This document shows, piece by piece, positions 11,089-21,981 of a stretch of DNA of 64,000 bases (position 1 is its first letter; every line of letters starts with the position of its first letter). The notes beneath the pieces were generated by a model. That model ran no database searches and was not told the origin of the DNA. It worked only from the letters and a program-made list of their open reading frames with translations. A program made the translations under genes and the position numbers. Source of the stretch: Gallionellaceae bacterium (GTDB lineage: Bacteria > Pseudomonadota > Gammaproteobacteria > Burkholderiales > Gallionellaceae); the NCBI GenBank assembly GCA_030823955.1, contig JAVBYO010000033.1, positions 62,001 to 126,000 of the forward strand. Direction: 5' to 3'.

Positions 11089-12324
11089 ATGAGCAAAAAC
11101 AGGGAAGTCAAAAACTTGATCGTTGGTCTGGACATCGGAACATCGAAGATCGTCACCATCGTCGCCGAGGTCAAGCCGGAAGGCACGCTTGAGGTGATCG
11201 GGGTCGGCATGCACGAGTCCTCCGGCATGAAAAAGGGCATGGTGGTGAACATCGATGCCACGGTGGCGGCGATACAGCGCTCTCTGGGGGATGCCGAATT
11301 GATGGCGGACTGCAAGATACGCGAAGTTTATACCGGGATCGCGGGCGGCCACATCCGCAGCTCGAATGCCAACGGCATGGTGAAGATCAAGGACAAGGAA
11401 GTCATTCAGGCCGACATCGACCGGGTGGTGGAGACAGCCAGCTCGATCAGTTTGCCGGGAGACCAGCAGATACTGCATATCCTCGAGCAGGAATTCAGCA
11501 TCGACGGGCAAGAAGGGATCAAAAAGCCGCTGGGTATGAGCGGTATGCGTCTCGAGGTCGAGGTGCATATCGTCACCGGCGCAGTGGCCGCAGTGCAGAA
11601 CATCCTCAAGTGTGTGCATCGCTGCGGTCTGGAGATGAACCAGATGATCCTGCAGCCACTGGCTTCCGGCCGTGCGGTGCTGGCCGACGACGAAAAAGAC
11701 CTCGGTGTGTGTCTGGTGGATATCGGCGGCGGAACCACCGATGTCGCCATCTTCACCGGCGGAGCGATCCGCCACACTGCGGTGATCCCCATCGCGGGCG
11801 ACCAGATCACCAACGATATCGCGATGGCTCTGCGCACGCCGACCAAGGATGCCGAAGACATCAAGATCAAATACGGTTGCGCGTTGCGCCAGCTGGCCGA
11901 CGATGCGCCGATCGAGGTACCCGGCGTGGGCGAGCGCGGTGCACGCACTTTGTCGCGCCAGACACTGGCGGATGTGATCGAACCGCGCGTGGAAGAGCTG
12001 TATGAGTTGGTGCAGGCCGAATTGCGCCGCAGCGGTTACGAGGATCTGTTGTCCTCCGGCATTGTGCTCACCGGCGGTAGCAGCGCCATGCAGGGCATGG
12101 TCGAGCTGGGCGAGGAGATGTTCCATATGCCTGTCAGGCTGGGACTGCCGCGTTATGTCGGAGGCTTGGCCGACGTGGTCAAGACGCCGCGCTTCGCCAC
12201 CGGTGTCGGTCTGTTGTTATACGGCCTCGAGCAACAGCAGAAACACGAGGATCTGCGCATGCAATCCGGTTCGTTCAGCGACGTGTTGGCAAAGATGAAG
12301 ACGTGGTTCCAGGGAAATTTTTGA
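11089..12324 (+). CDS. ftsA: FtsA, actin-like FtsZ membrane anchor
   Basis: Actin-fold ATPase that tethers FtsZ to the membrane and recruits divisome proteins. 411 residues. The phosphate-1 motif is VGLDIGTSKIVTIVAEV at the N-terminus, phosphate-2 is VDIGGGTTDVAIF near residue 207, and LTGGSSAMQGM lies near residue 325. The C-terminal stretch FSDVLAKMKTWFQGNF is the likely amphipathic membrane-targeting helix. Twelve bases separate it from ftsQ. Confidence 0.98.
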   Translation: MSKNREVKNLIVGLDIGTSKIVTIVAEVKPEGTLEVIGVGMHESSGMKKGMVVNIDATVAAIQRSLGDAELMADCKIREVYTGIAGGHIRSSNANGMVKIKDKEVIQADIDRVVETASSISLPGDQQILHILEQEFSIDGQEGIKKPLGMSGMRLEVEVHIVTGAVAAVQNILKCVHRCGLEMNQMILQPLASGRAVLADDEKDLGVCLVDIGGGTTDVAIFTGGAIRHTAVIPIAGDQITNDIAMALRTPTKDAEDIKIKYGCALRQLADDAPIEVPGVGERGARTLSRQTLADVIEPRVEELYELVQAELRRSGYEDLLSSGIVLTGGSSAMQGMVELGEEMFHMPVRLGLPRYVGGLADVVKTPRFATGVGLLLYGLEQQQKHEDLRMQSGSFSDVLAKMKTWFQGNF

Positions 12325-12403
12325 TTCGGTTCAGGGTGAAGTTCGGTTGGTGGTTTCTTTCGGGTATTTGAGTGTTGGTTTGTAATTTGATAAGGAGAAA
12401 ACG

Positions 12404-13561
12404 ATGTTTGAACTAATGGATGCACAACCACAAGGGGCGGTAATCAAGGTGATCGGTGTGGGCGGCTGCGGCGGCAATGCGGTCGATCACATGATCGAAC
12501 AAGGTGTGCAGGGGGTCGAGTTCATCGCCATCAACACCGATGCACAAGCGCTCAAGCGCAGCCAGGCTCGGGTGCAGTTGCAGATCGGTTCCGCCTTGAC
12601 CAAAGGTCTGGGCGCGGGTGCCAAACCCGAAGTCGGCCAGGCGGCGGCGGAAGAGGATAGAGAGCGTATCGCCGAGATCATCCAGGGTGCAAACATGGTG
12701 TTCATCACCGCCGGTATGGGCGGCGGTACGGGTACGGGGGCTGCTCCGGTAGTGGCGCAAGTGGCCAAAGAGATGGGCATCCTCACCGTGGCGGTGGTGA
12801 CCAAGCCGTTCGTGTTCGAGGGCAAACGCATGACGCTGGCGCAGAATGGTATCGAAGAGCTGGCCAGTTATGTCGATTCGCTCATCATCGTGCCGAATGC
12901 CAAGCTGATGGAAGTCTTGGGTGGCAAGACCACGCTGCCTGCGGCGTTCAAAGCGGCAAACGGTGTGTTGCAAGGTGCTGTGGCGGGTATCGCCGAAGTC
13001 ATCAATGTGCCGGGCATGGTCAACGTGGACTTCGCCGACGTGTGCACGCTGATGTCCGAGAACGGCATGGCGATGATGGGTGCGGCGACTGCGACCGGCG
13101 AAAATCGCGCCAAGAAGGCTGCCGAACAGGCTATCGCCAGCCCGTTGCTGGATGATGTGGATCTGTCCGGCGCGCGCGGTGTGCTGGTGAACATCACTTC
13201 CAGCAGCAATCTGACCCTGGAAGAGCTGCACGAAGTGATGAACTGCTTCCAGTTTGCCGCATCGGAAGCAACAGTGATCGTGGGTTCGGTGTTCGACGAG
13301 ACTATGGGCGACGAATTGCGCGTGACCATCGTGGCGACGGGACTGGGTTCGGTTGCGAACAAGAAGCCCAAGCCAGTGTTGGTGCCGCAGATGCAATTGC
13401 GCACCGGTACCCACGATGTGCCTATGGTCGATTACCGCGAGCTGGATATGCCCGCTGTGATGCGCACCGGACGTCATCGCGAAGCCACGGTCGAAGCGAT
13501 GAAGCAATCGGGTGTGGAAACTTTGGACATTCCGTCTTTCCTGCGCAAACAAGCGGACTGA
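12404..13561 (+). CDS. ftsZ: FtsZ, tubulin-like division GTPase
   Basis: Forms the cytokinetic ring. 385 residues. The GTP-binding tubulin signature GGGTGTGAAP is present near residue 107, with VIGVGGCGGNAVDHM at the N-terminus and NVDFADVCTLM as the T7 synergy loop region. The C-terminus ends in LDIPSFLRKQAD, the conserved peptide bound by FtsA and ZipA. It has a 79-base leader after ftsA with a good AAGGAG site (12392-12397), so it may also be expressed from its own promoter (inference). Confidence 0.99.
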   Translation: MFELMDAQPQGAVIKVIGVGGCGGNAVDHMIEQGVQGVEFIAINTDAQALKRSQARVQLQIGSALTKGLGAGAKPEVGQAAAEEDRERIAEIIQGANMVFITAGMGGGTGTGAAPVVAQVAKEMGILTVAVVTKPFVFEGKRMTLAQNGIEELASYVDSLIIVPNAKLMEVLGGKTTLPAAFKAANGVLQGAVAGIAEVINVPGMVNVDFADVCTLMSENGMAMMGAATATGENRAKKAAEQAIASPLLDDVDLSGARGVLVNITSSSNLTLEELHEVMNCFQFAASEATVIVGSVFDETMGDELRVTIVATGLGSVANKKPKPVLVPQMQLRTGTHDVPMVDYRELDMPAVMRTGRHREATVEAMKQSGVETLDIPSFLRKQAD

Positions 13562-13653
13562 TGGGGACGGGGAGGCGGCGCTGGTGGGGGGAAGGTAATC
13601 CCCGCTGTGTTAAACTGCGTCCCTGATTCTTGGTGATCTATCGAAGAGAGAGC

Positions 13654-14565
13654 ATGGTCAAACAGCGTACGCTAAAAACGACGGTGCAGGCGACGGGTGT
13701 TGGTCTGCATACGGGCGAGAAGGTCTATCTGACTTTGCGTCCGGCACCCGCCAACAGCGGCATCGTGTTCCGCCGGGTCGATCTGGTCCCGCCGGTGGAT
13801 ATCCGTGCCGATGCGTACGCGGTTCATGACACACGCCTGTCAACCTGTCTGGAAGCCGGTGGTGCGCGGGTGGCGACGGTCGAACACCTGATGTCGGCAA
13901 TGGCCGGGTTGGGGATAGACAACATCGTGGTCGAGCTAAGCAGTTCCGAGCTACCCATCATGGACGGTAGCGCGGGGACGTTCGTGTTCCTGTTACAGTC
14001 CGCCGGTATCGTCGAACAGGTCGCGGCCAAGAAGTTCATTCGCATCAAAAAGACCGTGGAGGTCAAAGATGGCGACAAATGGGTGCGTTTTGATCCGTAT
14101 AACGGTTATAAGCTGAGTTTTACCATCAATTTCTCCCACCCGGTGTTCGCCAACACCAAGCAGAACGTGATGATCGATCTGGGTGAGCATTCCTATGTCA
14201 AGGAAGTGAGTCGTGCGCGCACCTTTGGTTTTATGCAGGACGTGGAATACATGCGTTCACAGGGGTTGGCGCTGGGCGGCAATCTGGACAACGCTATCGT
14301 CATGGATGAATACCGCGTTATCAATCCCGATGGTCTGCGTTTCGAGGACGAGTTCGTCAAACACAAGGTGTTGGATGCCATCGGTGATCTGTATCTGCTG
14401 GGGCATCCGCTAATCGGTGCATTCTCCGGCTTCAAGTCCGGCCATGCGCTGAACAATGCCTTGTTACGCGCGATGCTGGCGGATGAATCAGCCTGGGAGT
14501 TCGTTACTTTCGACAAGACGGAAGAGGCACCGGATTTCCTGCGTTTGCAGCTGCAAACGGTCTAA
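13654..14565 (+). CDS. lpxC: LpxC, UDP-3-O-acyl-GlcNAc deacetylase
   Basis: Zinc enzyme of the committed step of lipid A synthesis. 303 residues. Zinc ligands and motifs are visible: [15 protein letters not shown] and the [15 protein letters not shown]-x3-D signature, plus [12 protein letters not shown]. The ATG at 13654 follows AGAGAGAG and gives the usual N-terminus [18 protein letters not shown]; an upstream in-frame start at 13630 adds a non-conserved peptide. It is separated from ftsZ by 92 bases, where a TGTTAAACT extended -10-like sequence occurs without a clear -35. Confidence 0.98.
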   Translation: MVKQRTLKTTVQATGVGLHTGEKVYLTLRPAPANSGIVFRRVDLVPPVDIRADAYAVHDTRLSTCLEAGGARVATVEHLMSAMAGLGIDNIVVELSSSELPIMDGSAGTFVFLLQSAGIVEQVAAKKFIRIKKTVEVKDGDKWVRFDPYNGYKLSFTINFSHPVFANTKQNVMIDLGEHSYVKEVSRARTFGFMQDVEYMRSQGLALGGNLDNAIVMDEYRVINPDGLRFEDEFVKHKVLDAIGDLYLLGHPLIGAFSGFKSGHALNNALLRAMLADESAWEFVTFDKTEEAPDFLRLQLQTV

Positions 14566-14578
14566 GCCGCGACTCTCA

Positions 14579-14779
14579 ATGCTGGCACTGCGACTGTTAC
14601 TGATTTTGGCGGCATTGCTCATTGTATTGTCCGGAGGGCTGTATTTGTTTACCCGTGATACGCGTTATCTGCGTTTCGCTTGGCGGGTCGTGCGTTTTGT
14701 CGTGGTGATGTTGCTGGTGTTCGGTGTGTTGTTCGTGCTGGAACGTTATGTGCTGATCGGCTGGCGGATATTGCCCTAA
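14579..14779 (+). CDS. Small membrane protein of unknown function
   Basis: 66-residue protein starting MLALRLLLILAALL, with two predicted membrane helices (about residues 3-23 and 38-60) separated by a short charged loop TRDTRYLRF. It lies 13 bases after lpxC on the same strand and converges on dciA with a 4-base overlap of the ends. I recall similar small two-helix proteins after lpxC in other betaproteobacteria, but I assign no function. Coding is supported by position and hydrophobic pattern only. Confidence 0.6.
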   Translation: MLALRLLLILAALLIVLSGGLYLFTRDTRYLRFAWRVVRFVVVMLLVFGVLFVLERYVLIGWRILP

Positions 14780-15195
14780 CTGCGGCGCGCCAGACGTGTG
14801 AGTGCCTGTTTCAGAGGGGAGTCGGCCAGCGTTTCCGCCAACTGGTTCAGTTGTGCTTTCCCTTCCGCGCCAATCTCGCGCGCTTGGGCTGGTGGGATAT
14901 AGGGCGGGGTGCTGACTTGCACCTGTACTTGAATTACAGTAACCTCGCAGCCCCTTGCCTGTAGTCCGCTGAGCAGTTCAGTGCTCATCTGGCGCAGTTT
15001 TGCGGCGATCACGCCGCTATCGGCAGTCAGCGTCAGTTTTTGCCCGTCGATCTGTGTCACTCGGCAGGCGCGTGACAATGCCGGCGCAACCAGCTGTGCC
15101 AAGTGTCGTTGCCATGTCGTGAGTTGTTGCGCTTTGCCCGTGAGCTGTCGCAGTTCACGACTGGAGGTTAGAATGGCGTTGAGACGGTGTGTCAC
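14776..15195 (-). CDS. dciA: DciA-like DUF721 protein, putative replicative helicase loader
   Basis: 139 residues. The N-terminal half (LTSSRELRQLTGKAQQL...WQRHLAQLVAPALSRACRVTQIDGQKLTLTADS) matches the DUF721/DciA fold, whose founding member loads or operates DnaB-type helicase in bacteria lacking DnaC. The C-terminal part is less conserved. It lies antisense between lpxC and the M23 gene, a placement familiar in betaproteobacteria. Function is assigned from the family, not from this sequence alone. Confidence 0.8.
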   Translation of the reverse strand: MTHRLNAILTSSRELRQLTGKAQQLTTWQRHLAQLVAPALSRACRVTQIDGQKLTLTADSGVIAAKLRQMSTELLSGLQARGCEVTVIQVQVQVSTPPYIPPAQAREIGAEGKAQLNQLAETLADSPLKQALTRLARRS

Positions 15196-15227
15196 AAGGG
15201 GAATCGAATCTTGAGAAAGGGGGAGGC

Positions 15228-16151
15228 ATGAATATTATTCTAGTTTCCAGTCAGTTGGCAAAAGCGCGCAGTGTCACGCTCACTAAAGTACACCTGCTGG
15301 TGCTGGCTGTATTGGGACTTGCGCTGTTCATCGGTGCGGTATTGATGACGCAGTATGCCATCGTACGCCTGCAACCGGGCAGTATCAGCAATGAATTGCG
15401 CTTGTGGCTGGCCAGCGCGCAGCAGGACGAGCAGCAAAAACAACAGGCGTATCTGCGCGAAAGCTTGGATACCATGGCCAAGCGTCTGGGGCAGATGCAG
15501 GCGCAATTGTTGCGTCTCGATACCTTGGGTACACGACTGGCCAAGATCAGCGGTATGAAGCCGCAGGAATTCTCCTTCGACCAGTTGCCCGCACAGGGCG
15601 GCCCGTACGTGCCGGTCGCGCAACAGGCCGGTGTCTCTCTGGATAATATGAACCAGCAGCTCGCCAGCCTTTCCACTTTGTTGAGTGACCGTAGTGATAA
15701 GCTGGTGGCGCTGGAAACGCTGCTGATGCAGAACACGCTGAGCAAAAGGCTGTTGCCTTCGGTAGCGCCTATCACCGACGGCTGGTACTCATCCAACTTT
15801 GGCTGGCGTATCGATCCTTTCACGGGTAACAACGCCATGCACGAAGGGGTGGATTACATGGTGCAGGCGGGGACGCCAATCTACGCATCGGCCGGCGGGG
15901 TGGTGGTGTACGCGGATTACCACCCGCAATATGGTAATATGGTCGAGATTGATCACGGTAACGATATCGTCACGCGTTACGCGCATGCTTCCAGATTGCT
16001 GACCAAGGTCGGGGTCGTCGTGCGGCGCGGGCAAGTGATCGCCAAAGTAGGCAGCACGGGGCGCTCTACCGGCAACCACCTGCACTTTGAAGTGAGATAC
16101 AAAGGTCTCGCCCAGAATCCGGTGCGGTTCCTGCAAAATGCTGCAAGTTGA
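15228..16151 (+). CDS. M23-family (LytM) murein endopeptidase-like protein
   Basis: 307 residues. One N-terminal membrane helix (about residues 20-42) is followed by a coiled-coil-like region rich in Gln and Leu (LRESLDTMAKRLGQMQAQLLRL), then a C-terminal peptidase M23 domain: FGWRIDPFTGNNAMHEGVDY has the H-x3-D zinc pair, and GNHLHFEVRY supplies the second HxH zinc motif. The full set of metal ligands suggests an active D,D-endopeptidase. The ATG at 15228 follows GGGAGG. The gene ends at a strong intrinsic terminator and precedes secA. Confidence 0.92.
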   Translation: MNIILVSSQLAKARSVTLTKVHLLVLAVLGLALFIGAVLMTQYAIVRLQPGSISNELRLWLASAQQDEQQKQQAYLRESLDTMAKRLGQMQAQLLRLDTLGTRLAKISGMKPQEFSFDQLPAQGGPYVPVAQQAGVSLDNMNQQLASLSTLLSDRSDKLVALETLLMQNTLSKRLLPSVAPITDGWYSSNFGWRIDPFTGNNAMHEGVDYMVQAGTPIYASAGGVVVYADYHPQYGNMVEIDHGNDIVTRYAHASRLLTKVGVVVRRGQVIAKVGSTGRSTGNHLHFEVRYKGLAQNPVRFLQNAAS

Positions 16152-16170
16152 TGCGCGTTAGCTTTGCAAT

Positions 16171-16198
16171 AAGGGTGAGCGCAGTCTCACCCTTTTTT
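16171..16198 (+). terminator. Rho-independent terminator after the M23 peptidase gene
   Basis: Perfect 9-bp stem AAGGGTGAG / CTCACCCTT around a 6-base loop, followed at once by a run of six T residues. It starts about 20 bases after the stop codon and separates the upstream cell-envelope operon from secA. Confidence 0.92.
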
Positions 16199-16234
16199 AT
16201 TTATTCGCTGTAGTGACAGAGTAGACACAAGAAC

Positions 16235-18949
<2,715 letters not shown>

Positions 18950-18969
18950 TTATTACGGGGAGAGAATAA

Positions 18970-19467
18970 ATGGTAACGAGCGATTTGATCTTGAACGCAT
19001 TGCGCAACTCCACTTTGTCGGAGGAGCTGCGCGATTCCGAAATCGATTTGTTGGCGAGCCTGATCACGGTGCGCGATTACAAGGCGGGGGAATACATTCT
19101 CAAGCCGGGAGATGCCGAGCTGAAAGACTCTTTGCTGATTTTGGGCAGCGGCGATGTGGAAGCGACCGCCAATACCGGCGGGGAGCAGATGACTTTGCAC
19201 CTGCTGCAAACCGGAGATTTGGCCGGCATCATCGGCTTCGTCGGCGGCAACACCATGCAGATCAGCGCGACCACTATTGCCAAGACGGACAGTAAGGTGC
19301 TGGTGCTGGAGCGCTCCCGATTCGAGGCGCTGCTGAACTCGCAACCTGCCATCGTTTATTACGTGATGCGCGGCATCGTGCGTCACACCCACGGCATCGT
19401 GCGGCGTATGAATATGCAATCGGTGGAAATGAACAACTATATCCACAAGACCCACGGTCGTTACTAG
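18970..19467 (+). CDS. Cyclic nucleotide-binding-domain protein without a DNA-binding domain
   Basis: 165 residues. Residues about 28-130 resemble a CRP-type effector domain (YKAGEYILKPGD, LLILGSGDVEATA, GDLAGIIGFVGG, LVLERSRFEALL). The remaining 35 residues are too short for a winged helix-turn-helix and show none. The canonical phosphate-binding RxA motif is not evident, so true nucleotide binding is doubtful. It lies 20 bases after secA and 12 before argJ. Role unknown; a regulatory or protein-binding module is an inference. Confidence 0.75.
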   Translation: MVTSDLILNALRNSTLSEELRDSEIDLLASLITVRDYKAGEYILKPGDAELKDSLLILGSGDVEATANTGGEQMTLHLLQTGDLAGIIGFVGGNTMQISATTIAKTDSKVLVLERSRFEALLNSQPAIVYYVMRGIVRHTHGIVRRMNMQSVEMNNYIHKTHGRY

Positions 19468-19479
19468 AAAGCGACAATC

Positions 19480-20697
19480 ATGCCGGTGAATCTCTCTGCG
19501 CCCGTCGCGGCACAACTGTTGCCTGTTGCGGGCGTTTCTCTGGGTATCGCGGAAGCGGGCATCAAACGCGCCAACCGCAAAGACCTGCTGGTCATCAAGT
19601 TGGATGACGGTGCGACCGTTGCGGGAGTGTTCACTACCAACCGCTTCTGTGCGGCACCGGTGACGGTGGCAAAAGCACATCTGGCGGCAGGCAAAGGTAT
19701 ACGTGCACTGATCGTGAATACTGGCAATGCCAACGCCGGAACCGGCGAGCAAGGTATGCAGTCTGCGCGTGTCACCTGCGCCGAACTGGCCAAACTATTG
19801 GGCTGTGCGCCGGAACAAGTGCTGCCGTATTCCACCGGCGTCATCATGGAGCCGCTACCTGTCGACAAGATCATTGCCGGTATGCCGCGTGCCATCGGCG
19901 ATCTGAAAGCCGATAACTGGTTCGATGCCTCCCTGGCCATCATGACCACCGATATCGTCGCCAAGGCCGTGAGCAAACAAGTGCAGATCAACGGCAAGAC
20001 CGTCACTCTCACTGGCATGTCCAAGGGCTCCGGCATGATCCATCCCAACATGGCCACCATGCTGGGTTACATCGCCACCGATGCCGCTGTCGTGCAACCC
20101 TTGCTGCAGCAGATGGTGAGCGAAGCCGCGAATAAATCTTTCAACTGCATCACGGTGGACGGCGACACTTCCACCAACGATGCGCTGATGCTGATCGCCA
20201 CGGGCAAGAGCGGTGTCACGATAGACGCATCTAATCGCGTAGTATTGCAGGCCGCTATCACCGAAGTCGCCACCATCTTGGCGCAAGCCATTGTGCGCGA
20301 TGGTGAAGGCGCGACCAAGTTCATCACCATCCAGATCGAGGGCGGCAAAGACGAGGCCGAGTGCAAGAAGATCGGCTATGCCATCGCGCATTCGCCGCTG
20401 GTCAAGACCGCATTTTTCGCTTCCGATCCCAACCTCGGGCGTATCCTTGCCGCCATTGGTTATGCCGGAGTGGGCGATCTTGATGTCGCGACACTCAAGT
20501 TGTATCTCGATGACGTATTGGTCGCCGAAAATGGCGGGCGTGCAAAGAGTTACCAGGAAGAAGACGGTGCGCGTGTTATGCAGCAGAGTGACATCACCAT
20601 CCGCGTGGTGCTGAATCGTGGCGCGGTGAATGCCACGCTGTGGACCTGCGATTTCTCCTACGACTACGTGAAGATCAACGCCAGCTATCGCAGCTGA
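19480..20697 (+). CDS. argJ: ArgJ, bifunctional ornithine acetyltransferase / N-acetylglutamate synthase
   Basis: Recycles the acetyl group in arginine synthesis by transfer from N-acetylornithine to glutamate. 405 residues, full length. The self-cleavage site is in [16 protein letters not shown], where the Thr after MA becomes the nucleophile. [13 protein letters not shown] and [17 protein letters not shown] are other family motifs. Confidence 0.97.
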   Translation: MPVNLSAPVAAQLLPVAGVSLGIAEAGIKRANRKDLLVIKLDDGATVAGVFTTNRFCAAPVTVAKAHLAAGKGIRALIVNTGNANAGTGEQGMQSARVTCAELAKLLGCAPEQVLPYSTGVIMEPLPVDKIIAGMPRAIGDLKADNWFDASLAIMTTDIVAKAVSKQVQINGKTVTLTGMSKGSGMIHPNMATMLGYIATDAAVVQPLLQQMVSEAANKSFNCITVDGDTSTNDALMLIATGKSGVTIDASNRVVLQAAITEVATILAQAIVRDGEGATKFITIQIEGGKDEAECKKIGYAIAHSPLVKTAFFASDPNLGRILAAIGYAGVGDLDVATLKLYLDDVLVAENGGRAKSYQEEDGARVMQQSDITIRVVLNRGAVNATLWTCDFSYDYVKINASYRS

Positions 20698-20787
20698 TTC
20701 TCTGTGCGGTGGACGGCGATTTTTCGCCCGCCATCCCGGCAGTTCAGCATTGTTGCGGAATGTTGCTCAAACCATAAGGAGACTGCT

Positions 20788-21969
20788 ATGCGCTTGAAGC
20801 TGGAATTGATCTGGCCTTTTCTGGCCTGCCTGATATTGCCATTGATTGCGGCATGGTTTGCTTATCCTGTTGATCATTTGCCGCCCAAGTTTGGCGTCTT
20901 TCCTCCCGAACAAATCCCCGGTGCTCCCGGATTCAGTCTGCTGGTGTTTTGCCTGATATTGATCCCCTGTCTGGCGATAACCGCACTGTTACTATTTCCT
21001 GCTTGGTTCGGCTTCAAACCGGTGCCGCCCGCACCCCCGGCCACTCCCACCAGACTGCCTTTCTGGTTTTGGATCGGCATCGCATGCACCTTGTTTTTCT
21101 GGTGGTTGATGTGGGCACGGGTCACGCCTTTTGGCGATCTGGTCTATTACGCGTTTACGCCGATGTGGTGGGGCTTTATTCTGGTGTTGGACGGACTGAG
21201 CTATTATCGTAGCGGCGGCAATTCTTTCATGGTGAGCAAGCCGCGAACCTTTGTTATCAGTGCATTGGTATCGGTGGTGGGCTGGCTGTTTTTCGAATAT
21301 TTTGACTATTTCGTCCTTTCCAACTGGTATTACCCCAACGGCCACATGGCGGCACTTTCGCACCCTGCGATTGTGGTGATTTTCTTGCTTGCCTATACCA
21401 CGGTATGGCCTGCCGTGTTCGAGTGGTACACCTTGCTGTTGACCTTTCCTGCGCTGGCCGTGCGCTTCAGCAACGGCCCGAAACTGGCGCTACCGGGAAG
21501 CTTGTTGTTATGGGGCGGACTAGCGTTGATTGTACTGACCGTATTTTTGCCTTATCCCTTGTTTTGGGCGATGTGGATCGGCCCGTTGGCCGTGCTGGCC
21601 GGGCAGCTCATCCGCAAAAACATCTGGACCCCGTTCTCCGCTCTGGCACAGGGCAACTGGAGTCCGATGATATTGGTCGCCTTAGCGTCATTGTTCACCG
21701 GATTCTTCTGGGAAATGTGGAATCACGGTAGCGAAAGTATCAATCCGATATCGCATAACGTGCCGCCGTTCCCGACCAATCCGAATTTCTGGATATACGA
21801 TGTTCCCTATGTCAACGTCATTCATCTATTTTCAGAAATGCCTTTACTGGGTTACTTCGGTTATCTGCCGTTTGGTATTCTGGTCTGGGTGTTTTTCATA
21901 TGGGCGGGCAAGGTGCTAGGCTTCGATTCCAGTTTGGGTGATGAAAAATCGCCTCCTGGAAATAGCTAG
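20788..21969 (+). CDS. Polytopic membrane protein of unknown function
   Basis: 393 residues, very rich in Trp, Phe, Pro and Leu, with about ten predicted membrane segments. Striking loops include PVDHLPPKFGVFPPEQIPG after the first helix and NHGSESINPISHNVPPFPT near residue 315. The ATG at 20788 has AAGGAG seven bases upstream; the frame is open further 5' but without a comparable site. Twelve bases separate it from the downstream hybrid kinase, suggesting co-transcription. I do not recognise the family. Confidence 0.85.
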   Translation: MRLKLELIWPFLACLILPLIAAWFAYPVDHLPPKFGVFPPEQIPGAPGFSLLVFCLILIPCLAITALLLFPAWFGFKPVPPAPPATPTRLPFWFWIGIACTLFFWWLMWARVTPFGDLVYYAFTPMWWGFILVLDGLSYYRSGGNSFMVSKPRTFVISALVSVVGWLFFEYFDYFVLSNWYYPNGHMAALSHPAIVVIFLLAYTTVWPAVFEWYTLLLTFPALAVRFSNGPKLALPGSLLLWGGLALIVLTVFLPYPLFWAMWIGPLAVLAGQLIRKNIWTPFSALAQGNWSPMILVALASLFTGFFWEMWNHGSESINPISHNVPPFPTNPNFWIYDVPYVNVIHLFSEMPLLGYFGYLPFGILVWVFFIWAGKVLGFDSSLGDEKSPPGNS

Positions 21970-21981
21970 GTTTTAAGCAAG

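Noticed and set aside
10282-12126. Long minus-strand open frame opposite ftsQ and ftsA (614 codons)
   Set aside because: Shadow of two well-supported division genes; no domain or ribosome site.
20699-20760. Intrinsic terminator after argJ
   Set aside because: A short GGCGA/TCGCC hairpin exists, but it is weak and lacks a following T run.
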